37,629 bases of DNA from Hydrogenovibrio sp. UBA654. GTDB taxonomy: Bacteria; Pseudomonadota; Gammaproteobacteria; Thiomicrospirales; Thiomicrospiraceae. The position numbers and the translations under genes were made by a program. The notes under the pieces are model-generated. The model saw nothing but the letters and a program-made list of their open reading frames with translations. It made no database searches and was not told the DNA's origin. This document shows, piece after piece, positions 15,726-24,202 of the stretch; the first letter of the stretch is position 1, and every line of letters begins with the position of its first letter. The DNA is taken from NCBI GenBank assembly GCA_002299585.1, contig DBOE01000081.1, positions 1-37,629 on the forward strand. Direction: 5' to 3'.

Positions 15726-16487
15726 TTATTTTATGTAGGTAAAGTGTTTACGGAAAACTGGTCGGTTATTAGAGTTTGTTATTTGAATAGTCCATTTACC
15801 TGCCCAGCCACTAGCTAATTTTATTGTGGAATTAATAGCTTTATTTTTGCCATTTATTTTCTCTTCTTGGATTAATTTATCTTGATAAAACCATTGTATT
15901 TTAAAGTTTTTAACTGGTTTGTTAAGGTTTATTTTAAATATAATTTGTTTGATGTATTTTGGTAGGATTTTTTGCCAGTTCAAGAGGTTTTTTTGCTTAT
16001 CTGTTAATTGTGGATTGTTAAATTTAACCTCGGAGCTTATAACTGTTGAATGGGTATCTATCGTTGTTTTGTTGTGTTGTGCTAATTTTGTAAGGGTTAA
16101 ATCCTGCCTTGCTGCAGGGGATAACAATGAAAGTTCAGCCAAGCTAATATTTTTAGGTTTATTTGCGGTTTTGGGTATATTATTTTTGGTTTGTGCTTGT
16201 TCTTTTTTATAATTGTATATCATTGAATAAGCAGTAGCTAAACCACCTAAAATAATAATAATTAGCCACACAAAACGCTTATTCCATTGTGGTTTATTGG
16301 CTTCATAAATAGCTTGCTGTTGGTCGTCTTGTGATTGTTGCCAGCCCTGTTCAAAATATGTAGATAGTTGGCTATCTATTTTGATTGTACTAGGCATTGA
16401 GGTGAGTTTTTTTTTATCAAGAGCTAAGCGATAGCCCTTTTTAAAGGCGTTTAGATGTAAAGAATTGGTAGTATTGGGTAATTTCAT
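15726..16487 (-). CDS. Membrane protein with RMF-like N-terminus and DUF2914-like periplasmic domain
   Basis: A 253-residue protein with three parts. Residues 13-52 (AFKKGYRLAL ... YFEQGWQQS) resemble ribosome modulation factor, which has the same spacing of GY, A, P and GW. One transmembrane helix lies at about 71-91. The C-terminal part (about 145-253) has IIFKINLNKPVKNFKIQWFY and a closing GWAGKWTIQITN-FRKHF pattern like DUF2914 domains. With this topology the RMF-like part is cytoplasmic and the C-terminal part periplasmic. It sits 12 bp after ftsY and 2 bp before the lipoprotein gene. Function is unknown; contact between ribosomes and the membrane is a speculation prompted by the ftsY neighbour. 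The domain matches are by eye. Confidence 0.6.
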   Translation of the reverse strand: MKLPNTTNSLHLNAFKKGYRLALDKKKLTSMPSTIKIDSQLSTYFEQGWQQSQDDQQQAIYEANKPQWNKRFVWLIIIILGGLATAYSMIYNYKKEQAQTKNNIPKTANKPKNISLAELSLLSPAARQDLTLTKLAQHNKTTIDTHSTVISSEVKFNNPQLTDKQKNLLNWQKILPKYIKQIIFKINLNKPVKNFKIQWFYQDKLIQEEKINGKNKAINSTIKLASGWAGKWTIQITNSNNRPVFRKHFTYIK

Positions 16488-16499
16488 AAGCTGTGTTTA

Positions 16500-17489
16500 T
16501 TAGGCACTAGTCTCGGCAAACAGTGCGGCTGAAAATTGTTGGGCATTAAAAACTTTTAGGTCATTAATACTTTCGCCAACTCCAATAAATCTTACAGGTA
16601 TTTTACTGGTTTCAGCAAGTGCGTAGATAATACCGCCTTTTGCTGTGCCGTCTAGTTTGGTAATAGTTAAACCTGTTAAACCTACCGCTTGGTTAAATTG
16701 TTTAACTTGGTTAATAGCATTTTGCCCCGTTCCTGCATCAATCACTAGCATAACTTCATGTGGGGCATTTGGGTCTGCTTTTTGGATAACTCGTTTTACT
16801 TTTTTAAGCTCATCCATTAAGTTAGCTTGTGTATGCAACCTACCTGCGGTATCGGCAATTAATACATCTATATTTTTTGCCGTTGCAGATTGAATGGCAT
16901 CAAAAATAACTGCTGCTGAGTCAGCGCCTGTAGCTTGTGCGATTACGGGAATATTATTTCTTTTCCCCCATGTTTGCAGTTGTTCAACTGCGGCAGCTCG
17001 GAAGGTATCGCCAGCGGCTAACATTACTTTTTTACCATCATCTTGAAGTTTTTTGGCTATCTTGCCGATAGTAGTTGTTTTACCAACGCCATTTATACCC
17101 ACCATTAAAATTACAAATGGAGTTTTGTTATTATTTTTATGTTCGGCAATTAATGGTTGTTCTACGGGGATTATAATTTCGGTTAGTTGAGATTTTAAAG
17201 AATTTATTAAAAATTCAGGGTCTTTTAGTTCTTTACGATTTACTTGTTCAGTAAGGTTTATAATTGTTTTTTCTGTTACATCTATGCCTATGTCAGCAGT
17301 TAGTAGTAGGGTTTCAATTTCTTCTAATAGTTCATCATCTATGGTTTTTTTGCCAAGAACTATCTTGCCAATAGAGTCAGTAAAGATTTTTCTAGTTTTA
17401 TTTAAACCTACTTGTAGAGAGTTAAATAAAGAACTTTCACTATTTTTATCTTTGTTTTTTTGTTTATTTCTCTTCAAGAAGCTGAACAT
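16500..17489 (-). CDS. ftsY: Signal recognition particle receptor FtsY
   Basis: A 329-residue SRP GTPase that docks translating ribosomes at the membrane. Motifs run in order: helical N domain ending about residue 110, G1 GINGVGKTTT at 131-140, DTFRAAAVEQL from 161, G3 DTAGRLHTQ, G4 TKLDGTAKGG and the closing VGESINDLKVF. It lacks the long acidic A domain of E. coli FtsY and starts instead with a short basic segment (MFSFLKRNKQKNKDK), as in many bacteria with compact genomes. It is divergent from the M16 peptidase gene and leads the minus-strand operon that ends with the lytic transglycosylase-like gene. Confidence 0.96.
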   Translation of the reverse strand: MFSFLKRNKQKNKDKNSESSLFNSLQVGLNKTRKIFTDSIGKIVLGKKTIDDELLEEIETLLLTADIGIDVTEKTIINLTEQVNRKELKDPEFLINSLKSQLTEIIIPVEQPLIAEHKNNNKTPFVILMVGINGVGKTTTIGKIAKKLQDDGKKVMLAAGDTFRAAAVEQLQTWGKRNNIPVIAQATGADSAAVIFDAIQSATAKNIDVLIADTAGRLHTQANLMDELKKVKRVIQKADPNAPHEVMLVIDAGTGQNAINQVKQFNQAVGLTGLTITKLDGTAKGGIIYALAETSKIPVRFIGVGESINDLKVFNAQQFSAALFAETSA

Positions 17490-17553
17490 TATTTTTCCTT
17501 ACTGATGTTTTGGGATATTATAGAGCAATTCGTTTTCAATTAAGAGATTCAAC

Positions 17554-18993
17554 ATGTTAAAAAGAAGAAGTTTTTTTATAATTGCATTAAGTTCCATATT
17601 TTCTGGCTGTGCTTTAGTTTCCAATATTGATAATACATCACCTACCTCATCTATATCAAAAACCCCCATAGTAGTAAGTGATGGAGTGGCTAGCTTTGAG
17701 TTGGATAATGGTTTAAAAGTAATTGTTAAACAAGACCACCGTGCCCCTGTAGTGGTGCATCAAGTTTGGTATAAAGTTGGCTCAAATTATGAGCATAATG
17801 GTATCACTGGCGTTTCACATATGCTAGAGCATATGATGTTTAAAGGAACAAAATCGGTTAAAGTTGGTGATTTTTCAAAAAAAGTATCTAAAATGGGCGG
17901 GCAGGAAAATGCCTTTACTAGCTCAGACTATACAGCCTATTATCAAGTTGTAGGCAAACAACACCTTGAAAGTGTAATGCAATTAGAAGCAGATAGAATG
18001 CGTAATTTATTATTAGATGAGGAGCAATTTCAAAAAGAGAGAGATGTAGTAACCGAAGAAAGAAGGCTGCGAACTGATGACAATCCTAGTAGTAAGTTAT
18101 ATGAACAGTTTAATGCCATAGCTTTTCTTAATAGCCCACAACGCATTCCCGTTATAGGCTGGATGCAAGATATTCGTAATTGGCAGTTACAAGATCTACA
18201 AAGTTGGTATGAGCAGTGGTATGCTCCAAATAATGCAACTCTGGTGGTAGTTGGTGATGTAGATCCTGTTAAAGTCAAAGAGTATGCAGAAAAATACTAT
18301 GGTATTCATAAAAAAAGCAATATTATGCCGCCAAAACCGCAATTAGAAATCCCACAAATTGGTAAAAGAGCGATTACGATTAAGGGGGCAACAAAGTTGC
18401 CTTCAGTGATTATGGGGTTTCAAGTACCTAGTTTAGTAACGGCAAGCAACGAAGATGGTAGGAAAGAAGCCTATGCCTTAGATGTGTTGGGTGATATTTT
18501 AGATGGTGATGATTCTGCTAGATTAACTAAATTTTTAGTACGAGGTTCTAAAAAATTAGCCAGTGTTGAAGCTTATTATCGTGCTACTTCTCGTTTAAAA
18601 ACTTCATTTAGTTTTTCAATGACCCCTTCTGCGGGGGTTACACCTGAGCAAGCGCAACAACAAGTTTGGCAGGAAATTAAAAAACTACAAACCCAAAAAG
18701 TAACTAAAAAAGAATTAAATAGAGTGTTAGCTCAAGCAGAAGCAGCTTATGTTTATCGTCAAGATTCGGTGAATGGGCAAGCTATGGTCTTAGGAAGCCT
18801 AGCTAGTGTGGGATTGCCTATTTCAACACTTGATAATTGGATTGATAATATTCGTAAGGTTACTCCTGAAGAAATTCAAGCGGTAGCTAAAAAATATTTT
18901 ACGCAGGATACCTTGACGCTTGGCATTTTATTACCAAATGGAGAAAAGGTTAAAAAATTGCGAGGGGCTAGTTCTCATGGGGGTCTAAGATAA
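17554..18993 (+). CDS. M16 family zinc peptidase, lipoprotein form (catalytic subunit)
   Basis: A 479-residue peptidase with the inverted zinc motif HxxEH at residues 89-93 (SHMLEHMMFKGT) and the distal Glu in VVTEERRLRTDD. It begins with a lipobox-like signal (IFSGC, Cys19), so it is probably attached to a membrane in the periplasm. M16B enzymes of this type degrade or process small proteins and peptides. The stop overlaps the ATG of the next gene by one base (TAATG), and that gene encodes an M16 protein without the zinc motif, so the two should form the usual active/inactive heterodimer. Divergent from ftsY across 64 bp. Confidence 0.92.
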   Translation: MLKRRSFFIIALSSIFSGCALVSNIDNTSPTSSISKTPIVVSDGVASFELDNGLKVIVKQDHRAPVVVHQVWYKVGSNYEHNGITGVSHMLEHMMFKGTKSVKVGDFSKKVSKMGGQENAFTSSDYTAYYQVVGKQHLESVMQLEADRMRNLLLDEEQFQKERDVVTEERRLRTDDNPSSKLYEQFNAIAFLNSPQRIPVIGWMQDIRNWQLQDLQSWYEQWYAPNNATLVVVGDVDPVKVKEYAEKYYGIHKKSNIMPPKPQLEIPQIGKRAITIKGATKLPSVIMGFQVPSLVTASNEDGRKEAYALDVLGDILDGDDSARLTKFLVRGSKKLASVEAYYRATSRLKTSFSFSMTPSAGVTPEQAQQQVWQEIKKLQTQKVTKKELNRVLAQAEAAYVYRQDSVNGQAMVLGSLASVGLPISTLDNWIDNIRKVTPEEIQAVAKKYFTQDTLTLGILLPNGEKVKKLRGASSHGGLR

Positions 18994-20297
18994 TGAAATC
19001 ATTAATTAAAATAATCAGTCTATTAAGTATATTGTTAATCTCAAGCATTGCACAAGCTGCTTTAAATATTCAAACTTGGACCACTCAAAATGGCAGTAAA
19101 GTTATGTATTTGTATGCCCCAGAATTAGCGATGGTAGATATAGAATTAAAGTTTGATGCAGGCTCAGCAAGAGATGGTAAGCAATGGGGTTTAGCTAGCT
19201 TAACCACGGGTTTACTAGGCACGGCTACTAAAAATATGACTGAAAATCAAATTTCAGAAAACTTTAATGAAATAGGAGCCAAGTTTTCTTCAGCGGTTAG
19301 CAAAGATGCCGCTACTATCTCTTTGAGAAGTTTAACTAGAGATAAAATTTTAAAACAATCTCTAGCAACTTTTAATAAGGTAGTTGCTAAACCAGTTTTT
19401 AATAAAAAAATCTTAAAAAGAGAAAAGGCAAGGTTAGTTTTAGCATTAAAACAAGCTCAAACTAAGCCTAGAAGTATTGCTTCTAAAGCTATGTGGCAAG
19501 GTTTATATGGTAAACATCCCTATGCCCATGCCACTTCTGGGTCTATCAAAACGGTAAAAAAAATAACTACCAAAGATTTGAGTAGGTTTTATAAGAAAAT
19601 GTTTGTTGCTAAAAATGCTCAAGTAAGTATTGTTGGTAATGTTAATTTAGCACAGGCTAAGAAAATAGCTAAGCAGATAACCTCTAGATTAAAAAAAGGT
19701 AAAAAACCACCGGCAATATCTTTGCCTAACCCTTTAGTTAAAGCAAAGACTAATAAAATTAAATTTGGCTCTTCACAAACTCATTACAGCTTATCTCAAA
19801 TAGGTATTGAACGCGGTAATGAAGATTATACTGCCCTATTTGTCGGTAATCATATCCTTGGTGGCAGTGGTTTTAATTCATTGCTAATGGAAGAGGTTCG
19901 CTCAAAACGAGGGCTGGTATATGGGGTATATAGCTACTTTGCAGTAATGAAAGTTCCAGGGCCTTTCATGATTAGTTTATCGACTAAAAATAGCAGTGCT
20001 AAAGAGGCTGATCAGGTGGTAAAAGAAATATTAAATGGTTTCTTAAGAGATTTTAGCGATGAAAAATTACAGGCAATTAAAGATAATTTAATTGGTGGCT
20101 TTCCACTACGCATGAATAGTAATAGCAAAATTTTAGGTTATATATCAATGATAGGTTTTTATGATTTACCGCTAGATTATTTAGAGCGTTTGCCTAAAGC
20201 AATTGCCAAAGTGACTAAAGCAGATATTTTAAAAGCTTGGCAGAAACATATTCAGCCAGAGAGAATGTTAACGGTAATGGTTGGTGATCCAAAATAA
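18993..20297 (+). CDS. M16 family peptidase-like protein, non-catalytic partner
   Basis: A 434-residue protein with a cleavable signal (LLISSIAQAA). It has the M16 fold but no HxxEH where the catalytic subunit has it (GLASLTTGLLGT instead). It keeps the C-terminal substrate-binding features, GGSGFNSLLMEEVRSKRGLVYGVYSYF, with the Arg and Tyr that position substrate in M16 partners. It is translationally coupled to the active subunit (one-base overlap), strongly implying a heterodimer in the periplasm. It ends near a large C/G hairpin and converges with the SQR-like gene. Confidence 0.9.
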   Translation: MKSLIKIISLLSILLISSIAQAALNIQTWTTQNGSKVMYLYAPELAMVDIELKFDAGSARDGKQWGLASLTTGLLGTATKNMTENQISENFNEIGAKFSSAVSKDAATISLRSLTRDKILKQSLATFNKVVAKPVFNKKILKREKARLVLALKQAQTKPRSIASKAMWQGLYGKHPYAHATSGSIKTVKKITTKDLSRFYKKMFVAKNAQVSIVGNVNLAQAKKIAKQITSRLKKGKKPPAISLPNPLVKAKTNKIKFGSSQTHYSLSQIGIERGNEDYTALFVGNHILGGSGFNSLLMEEVRSKRGLVYGVYSYFAVMKVPGPFMISLSTKNSSAKEADQVVKEILNGFLRDFSDEKLQAIKDNLIGGFPLRMNSNSKILGYISMIGFYDLPLDYLERLPKAIAKVTKADILKAWQKHIQPERMLTVMVGDPK

Positions 20298-20325
20298 TGT
20301 TTTATAGATATAGTCTGGTTGGTAT

Positions 20326-20367
20326 CCCCCCCCCTCGCACGCGTGATTTAGGCGTGTACAAGGGGGG
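20326..20367. terminator. Strong C9/G6 hairpin between convergent genes
   Basis: Nine C residues (20326-20334) face six G residues (20362-20367), with an inner perfect stem CACGC (20338-20342)/GCGTG (20352-20356), a 9-base loop and a short asymmetric internal loop. It lies between the M16 gene and the oppositely oriented SQR-like gene, so a bidirectional terminator is the obvious role. It lacks an immediate T run on either strand, which weakens the intrinsic-terminator reading; an RNA-stability hairpin is an alternative. Confidence 0.5.
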
Positions 20368-20395
20368 TGGAGTTAGGAATGCTGGTTTTTTGGTT

Positions 20396-21520
20396 TTATC
20401 TATATCCGAATAAGTAGATCTTTTCAAAAATCATTTTTGCAAAATGTAATAAGCGACATGGTGGAAGAAGGATAGTTTTTTCTTCGGTGCGTTTTATTAA
20501 AATACCGTGTGAAAGAGTATCAATAATACAAATTAATTCATGTTTGAACTTTTCAAAATCATCATTACCATTTAATTCTTTTATTAGATTATTAGCAGCA
20601 GACTTAGCTTGTAAATCAGCCATATGGGCTTGTTTTGCTTGCCATTCTGGCCCTGGGTAGCTGCCAGAATCTCCAGCTACATAAGTTGCTTTTAAGCCTT
20701 CAACTTGGCAAAATTGGTTGGCTTTAATCATGCCTCCTTCTGATTGAATTAGATCTGTGTCTGCTAACCACGCAGGTCCTGTCATGCCTGGCATGAATAG
20801 AATTAGGTCGGCATCAATCTCTCCACCTTCAGTAAGAACTTTATTGGTTTCAAAACCAGTAATTTTATGACCTAGATGGGTTTCAATTTCTTTTTTATGC
20901 ATAAATTTAAGTACCGCATCAGGAACTTTATCACCTAAGCGTTTGCCTGGTTTCTCCATAGGGTTGAAAAATATTATTTTAAATTTATCGCGGCGACCTT
21001 GACGGCGTAATAGAGTATCTATCCCAAATAGAAATTCAAACATGGGTCCGCCACGCATGGCAGAAGGTTCTTTTGGATTGCCATAAAAACCTATAGCGAT
21101 TGTTCCAGAGTCCATTTTTTCTAGTTTTTGTTTAATTTCTTCAGCGGCTTTAATGCCTTCACATGGGGTAATTACATGTTCTATGCCAGGTAGTTTTTTG
21201 ATGAAACTGCCTCCCGTGGCAATTATTAAACCGTCGTTATCAAAATCTCCTTGATCGGTTATAACACTACGACCATCATTGGCAATATTTTGTACTGAGC
21301 CTGCAATAAAATTAACATTCTGTTTTTTAAAAAAATTAGTTAAGTCTATTTCGAGATCACTAGCTTTTTTTAAACCAGACGGTATCCAAATTATACTTGG
21401 TAAATAAATCATTTTTGCTTGTGGAGCAATGACGGTAATGTTAGCATCTGTAGATTGTTTTCTAACTTGCTTTATAGCAGTTAAGGCAGCAAAGCCTGTA
21501 CCTAAAATAGTTATATTCAT
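20396..21520 (-). CDS. Sulfide:quinone oxidoreductase-like flavoprotein
   Basis: A 374-residue FAD protein of the SQR/FCSD family, which oxidises sulfide and passes electrons to quinone. Visible are the N-terminal dinucleotide fold ITILGTGFAALTA, the second FAD motif LIIATGGS at 98-105 and the third, TYVAGDSGSYPGPEW at 279-293. Cysteines stand at 120, 271, 331 and 355; SQRs use three such cysteines, of which two form the catalytic disulfide. MRGGPMFEFLFGIDTLLRRQ and FFNPMEKPGKRLG are typical of one SQR branch. There is no signal peptide and no cytochrome partner next door, which favours SQR over flavocytochrome c. The C-terminal FAKMIFEKIYLFGYR could be the membrane-binding helix. It is convergent with the M16 pair and divergent from rsmD. 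Confidence 0.82.
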   Translation of the reverse strand: MNITILGTGFAALTAIKQVRKQSTDANITVIAPQAKMIYLPSIIWIPSGLKKASDLEIDLTNFFKKQNVNFIAGSVQNIANDGRSVITDQGDFDNDGLIIATGGSFIKKLPGIEHVITPCEGIKAAEEIKQKLEKMDSGTIAIGFYGNPKEPSAMRGGPMFEFLFGIDTLLRRQGRRDKFKIIFFNPMEKPGKRLGDKVPDAVLKFMHKKEIETHLGHKITGFETNKVLTEGGEIDADLILFMPGMTGPAWLADTDLIQSEGGMIKANQFCQVEGLKATYVAGDSGSYPGPEWQAKQAHMADLQAKSAANNLIKELNGNDDFEKFKHELICIIDTLSHGILIKRTEEKTILLPPCRLLHFAKMIFEKIYLFGYR

Positions 21521-21627
21521 TTTTTTCCTTTGATATGATTACTTGTTAATAATAAAGGTTTAATTATATAAAGTAAAATTAGTTTTTATGTTTTTGGGTA
21601 ATAAATAAAATTAGAGAAAATTTAGCG

Positions 21628-22215
21628 ATTAAAAAAATTAAAAGAATTAAAAAAAAACAGTTTGGACAAGTCCGCATTATTGCTGGTGATTTTAAAGGCA
21701 GGAAGTTACCTGTCTTAATCGCGGACGGGCTAAGACCTACGGCAGATAGAGTAAGAGAAACCGTTTTTAATTGGTTGCATCTTGAAGTGGTAGGTGCGAG
21801 CTGTTTAGATGTTTTTGCAGGTTCTGGATCTTTGGGATTTGAAGCCTTATCGCGTGGAGCAAAATCGGTTACTATGTTGGAATTAAATAGTGAAAATTTT
21901 GAACAGTTACAAAAAAATAAGCAGTTATTACAAGTAGATAATTTAGAGTTATATAAAGTTGATTCTTTGGAATTTTTAAGCCAGGCAAAAGCAGAAGCCT
22001 TTGATGTTATATTTATTGACCCACCTTTTCATAAGGATTTAATTTCCAAAACTCTGGTGGCTTTATTTGCCGCAGGTTTTATCAAAGACAGCACAATATT
22101 GTATTTAGAGTTAGAAAGGAAATTATCCCCACCCAGCTTACCTAATGGTTGGCAGAGTTATAAGGAAAAAACTACCTCTCAGGTACAGTATGGATTATTT
22201 AAGAAAATTTTATAA
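21628..22215 (+). CDS. rsmD: 16S rRNA (guanine-966-N2)-methyltransferase RsmD, start codon unusual
   Basis: A SAM-dependent methyltransferase of small-subunit rRNA. The full family pattern is present: GQVRIIAGDFKGRKLP, LRPTADRVRETVFNWL, the SAM site CLDVFAGSGSLGFEALSRGA and the catalytic FIDPPF. No ATG, GTG or TTG occurs in frame between the stop TAG at 21580 and the conserved GQVRIIAG at 21664. The TTG at 21775 would cut off 37 conserved residues. I place the start at ATT 21628, which gives a normal-length, lysine-rich N-terminus; ATT 21610 and ATA 21601 are alternatives. An ATG at 21588 would join the frame if one base in TTTTTGGG were extra, so a sequencing error is also possible. It leads the run into coaD. 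Confidence 0.85.
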   Translation: MKKIKRIKKKQFGQVRIIAGDFKGRKLPVLIADGLRPTADRVRETVFNWLHLEVVGASCLDVFAGSGSLGFEALSRGAKSVTMLELNSENFEQLQKNKQLLQVDNLELYKVDSLEFLSQAKAEAFDVIFIDPPFHKDLISKTLVALFAAGFIKDSTILYLELERKLSPPSLPNGWQSYKEKTTSQVQYGLFKKIL

Positions 22216-22286
22216 AATTACTTGAAGACTACCTCCCCCCCTATTTTTTCGGTAAAATAACCTATTTTTATAAATAGAAATATAAT

Positions 22287-22763
22287 ATGTCTATTACAGC
22301 AGTTTATCCAGGCACATTTGACCCGATTACCAATGGGCATTTTGATTTGATTCAACGAGCAGCGCGATTTTATGATCGTTTAGTGATTGCGGTGGCAGAT
22401 AATAAAAATAAAGAGTCATTATTTACTCTTGAAAAACGAGTTCAGTTAGCAAAACAAGTTACCAAAAACTTAGCTAATGTTGAAGTAGTAGGCTTTAGTG
22501 GCTTGTTGGTTGATTTTGTAAAAGAAGTAAATGGTCATGTTTTATTGCGTGGTTTAAGAGCCGTATCTGACTTTGAATATGAGTTTCAACTTGCCTCTAT
22601 GAACCGTAAACTTGCCCCAGAAATAGAAACTATGTTTATGACTCCTGCCGAACAGTACTCTTTTATTTCTTCTAGTCTAGTACGAGAAATATCTGCACTT
22701 GGCGGTGATGTTACTGACTTTGTAAGTCCAGAAGTAGCAACTGCACTACTTAAAGTTAGATGA
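22287..22763 (+). CDS. coaD: Phosphopantetheine adenylyltransferase CoaD
   Basis: A 158-residue nucleotidyltransferase catalysing the penultimate step of coenzyme A synthesis, 4'-phosphopantetheine plus ATP to dephospho-CoA. The family motifs are clear: VYPGTFDPITNGHFDLI with the T/HxGH-type active site, LLRGLRAVSDFEYEFQLA for pantetheine binding and FISSSLVREI near the end. Length is normal. It follows rsmD, its usual neighbour, by 71 bp that include a C7 tract, and its stop overlaps the modA start (ATGA). Confidence 0.97.
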   Translation: MSITAVYPGTFDPITNGHFDLIQRAARFYDRLVIAVADNKNKESLFTLEKRVQLAKQVTKNLANVEVVGFSGLLVDFVKEVNGHVLLRGLRAVSDFEYEFQLASMNRKLAPEIETMFMTPAEQYSFISSSLVREISALGGDVTDFVSPEVATALLKVR

Positions 22764-23530
22764 AAAAGTTAGTTTTTCTTTTCTTTTTTTTAATTAGCTC
22801 TGTGGTCTATGCAGATAATGGTATTCATATTGCCGTTGCTACAAATTTCTTTGCGACCTTAAAAGTTTTAGCTAAAGATTTTACTCAACAAACAGGCATA
22901 AAAATTAGCATTTCGAATGGTTCGACAGGTATGTTATATGCACAAATTAAAAGGGGAGCACCTTTTGATATGTTTTTTGCAGGGGATAGTGAACGCCCAG
23001 AATTGCTTGAACAACAAGGGCTGATCGAAAAAAATAGTCGTTTTACCTATGCCATAGGTAAGCTAGTGGTATGGTCAACAAATAAGCAGTTATCGGCTGA
23101 TCTGAGTAAATTAGATTTGAAGAATAAAAACCTACTCTTTGTAGCAATTGCCAACCCAAAAACTGCTCCCTATGGGGTGGCAGCGGTAGCTGTATTAAAA
23201 CACTACGGTCTGTATCAACAGCTACAGCACGATAATAAAATTGCCTATGGTGAAAATATTGGTGCAACCTTTCACTACATTGCTAGCGGTAATGCCCAAA
23301 TTGGCTTGATTGCAAAATCATATCTATTTAATGCTTCTAGCACGGCTAAGTCTGACAAGATTATGCAGGGTGAAGTTGTAGAAGTAGCTAAAAATTTATA
23401 TCCACCATTAACTCAGCAGGCAGTTATTTTAAAAGGCAAAAACTCAGCAGAAATTAAACAATTTTTACAGTTTTTTCACTCCAAAAAAATTAAAAATATT
23501 ATTAATTCACATGGCTATGGGGTAGGTTAG
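22760..23530 (+). CDS. modA: Molybdate ABC transporter substrate-binding protein ModA
   Basis: A 256-residue periplasmic protein with a signal peptide (MKKLVFLFFFLISSVVYA). The body matches ModA: IHIAVATNFFATLKVLAKDF at the N-terminus with conserved oxyanion-binding residues, SNGSTGMLYAQIKRGAPFDMFFAGDSERP, and NPKTAPYGVAAVAVL. It captures molybdate or tungstate for the ModBC transporter encoded directly downstream. It overlaps coaD by 4 bp and abuts modB, so it is part of one transcription unit. No ModE box or Moco riboswitch is visible, and there is no room for one, since the gene begins inside coaD. Confidence 0.93.
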   Translation: MKKLVFLFFFLISSVVYADNGIHIAVATNFFATLKVLAKDFTQQTGIKISISNGSTGMLYAQIKRGAPFDMFFAGDSERPELLEQQGLIEKNSRFTYAIGKLVVWSTNKQLSADLSKLDLKNKNLLFVAIANPKTAPYGVAAVAVLKHYGLYQQLQHDNKIAYGENIGATFHYIASGNAQIGLIAKSYLFNASSTAKSDKIMQGEVVEVAKNLYPPLTQQAVILKGKNSAEIKQFLQFFHSKKIKNIINSHGYGVG

Positions 23531-24202
23531 ATGTTAGCGGACTTAAGCCTACAGCCACTTTGGATAACCTTACAAGTTGCTTTATATACAACTTTAATTT
23601 TGATGGTTATAGGAACACCCTTGGCTTTGTGGTTAGCAAGAATTAAAGGTAAAAAGAAAGCTGTTTTTGAGGCCTTGATTGCTTTGCCATTGGTATTACC
23701 TCCTACAGTATTAGGTTTTTATTTATTACTTATTTTAAGCCCAGATGGGGCATTAGGGCAGGTTTGGCAAGCATTTGGTTTTGCTCCACTTACTTTTTCT
23801 ATGACTGGCTTAGTAATCGGTTCAGTTATTTATTCATTACCTTTTGCGGTGCAACCTTTAATGAGTGGTTTTGAATTACTTGGTAAACGCCCGTTAGAAG
23901 CCGCCTCTGCGTTAGGAGCTAAGCCAATAGATAGGTTCTTTAGTATAATCTTACCCTTAACTCGTCGCCATTATCTAGTTGCTTTTACTTTGGCATTTGC
24001 TCATACTATGGGCGAATTCGGGGTTATTTTAATGATAGGGGGCAATATCCCTGGGGCAACGCAGGTGGCATCTATAGCTATATATAGTCATGTAGAGGCG
24101 ATGGAATATACTCAAGCACATGTGTTATCGGCTATTTTGTTGGTGATGAGCTTTGTGGTTTTAAGTATTGTTTATGGGCTTAATAGGAAGTTGTCACGAT
24201 GA
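23531..24202 (+). CDS. modB: Molybdate ABC transporter permease ModB
   Basis: A 223-residue inner-membrane permease with five to six helices. Diagnostic ModB stretches are ALPLVLPPTVLGFYLLLIL, the coupling loop LLGKRPLEAASALGAKPIDRF and AFAHTMGEFGVILMIGGNIPG. The ATG directly follows the modA stop, and its own stop overlaps the modC ATG (ATGA). It forms the membrane channel of the ModABC importer, which supplies molybdenum cofactor enzymes such as nitrate reductase or sulfite-oxidising enzymes; none of these lies in the window. Confidence 0.95.
   Translation: MLADLSLQPLWITLQVALYTTLILMVIGTPLALWLARIKGKKKAVFEALIALPLVLPPTVLGFYLLLILSPDGALGQVWQAFGFAPLTFSMTGLVIGSVIYSLPFAVQPLMSGFELLGKRPLEAASALGAKPIDRFFSIILPLTRRHYLVAFTLAFAHTMGEFGVILMIGGNIPGATQVASIAIYSHVEAMEYTQAHVLSAILLVMSFVVLSIVYGLNRKLSR

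Noticed and set aside
21588..21608. ATG 21588 as the rsmD start
   Set aside because: In the sequence as given it reaches a stop after six codons. It works only if one base is removed, so it is kept as an error hypothesis, not a call.
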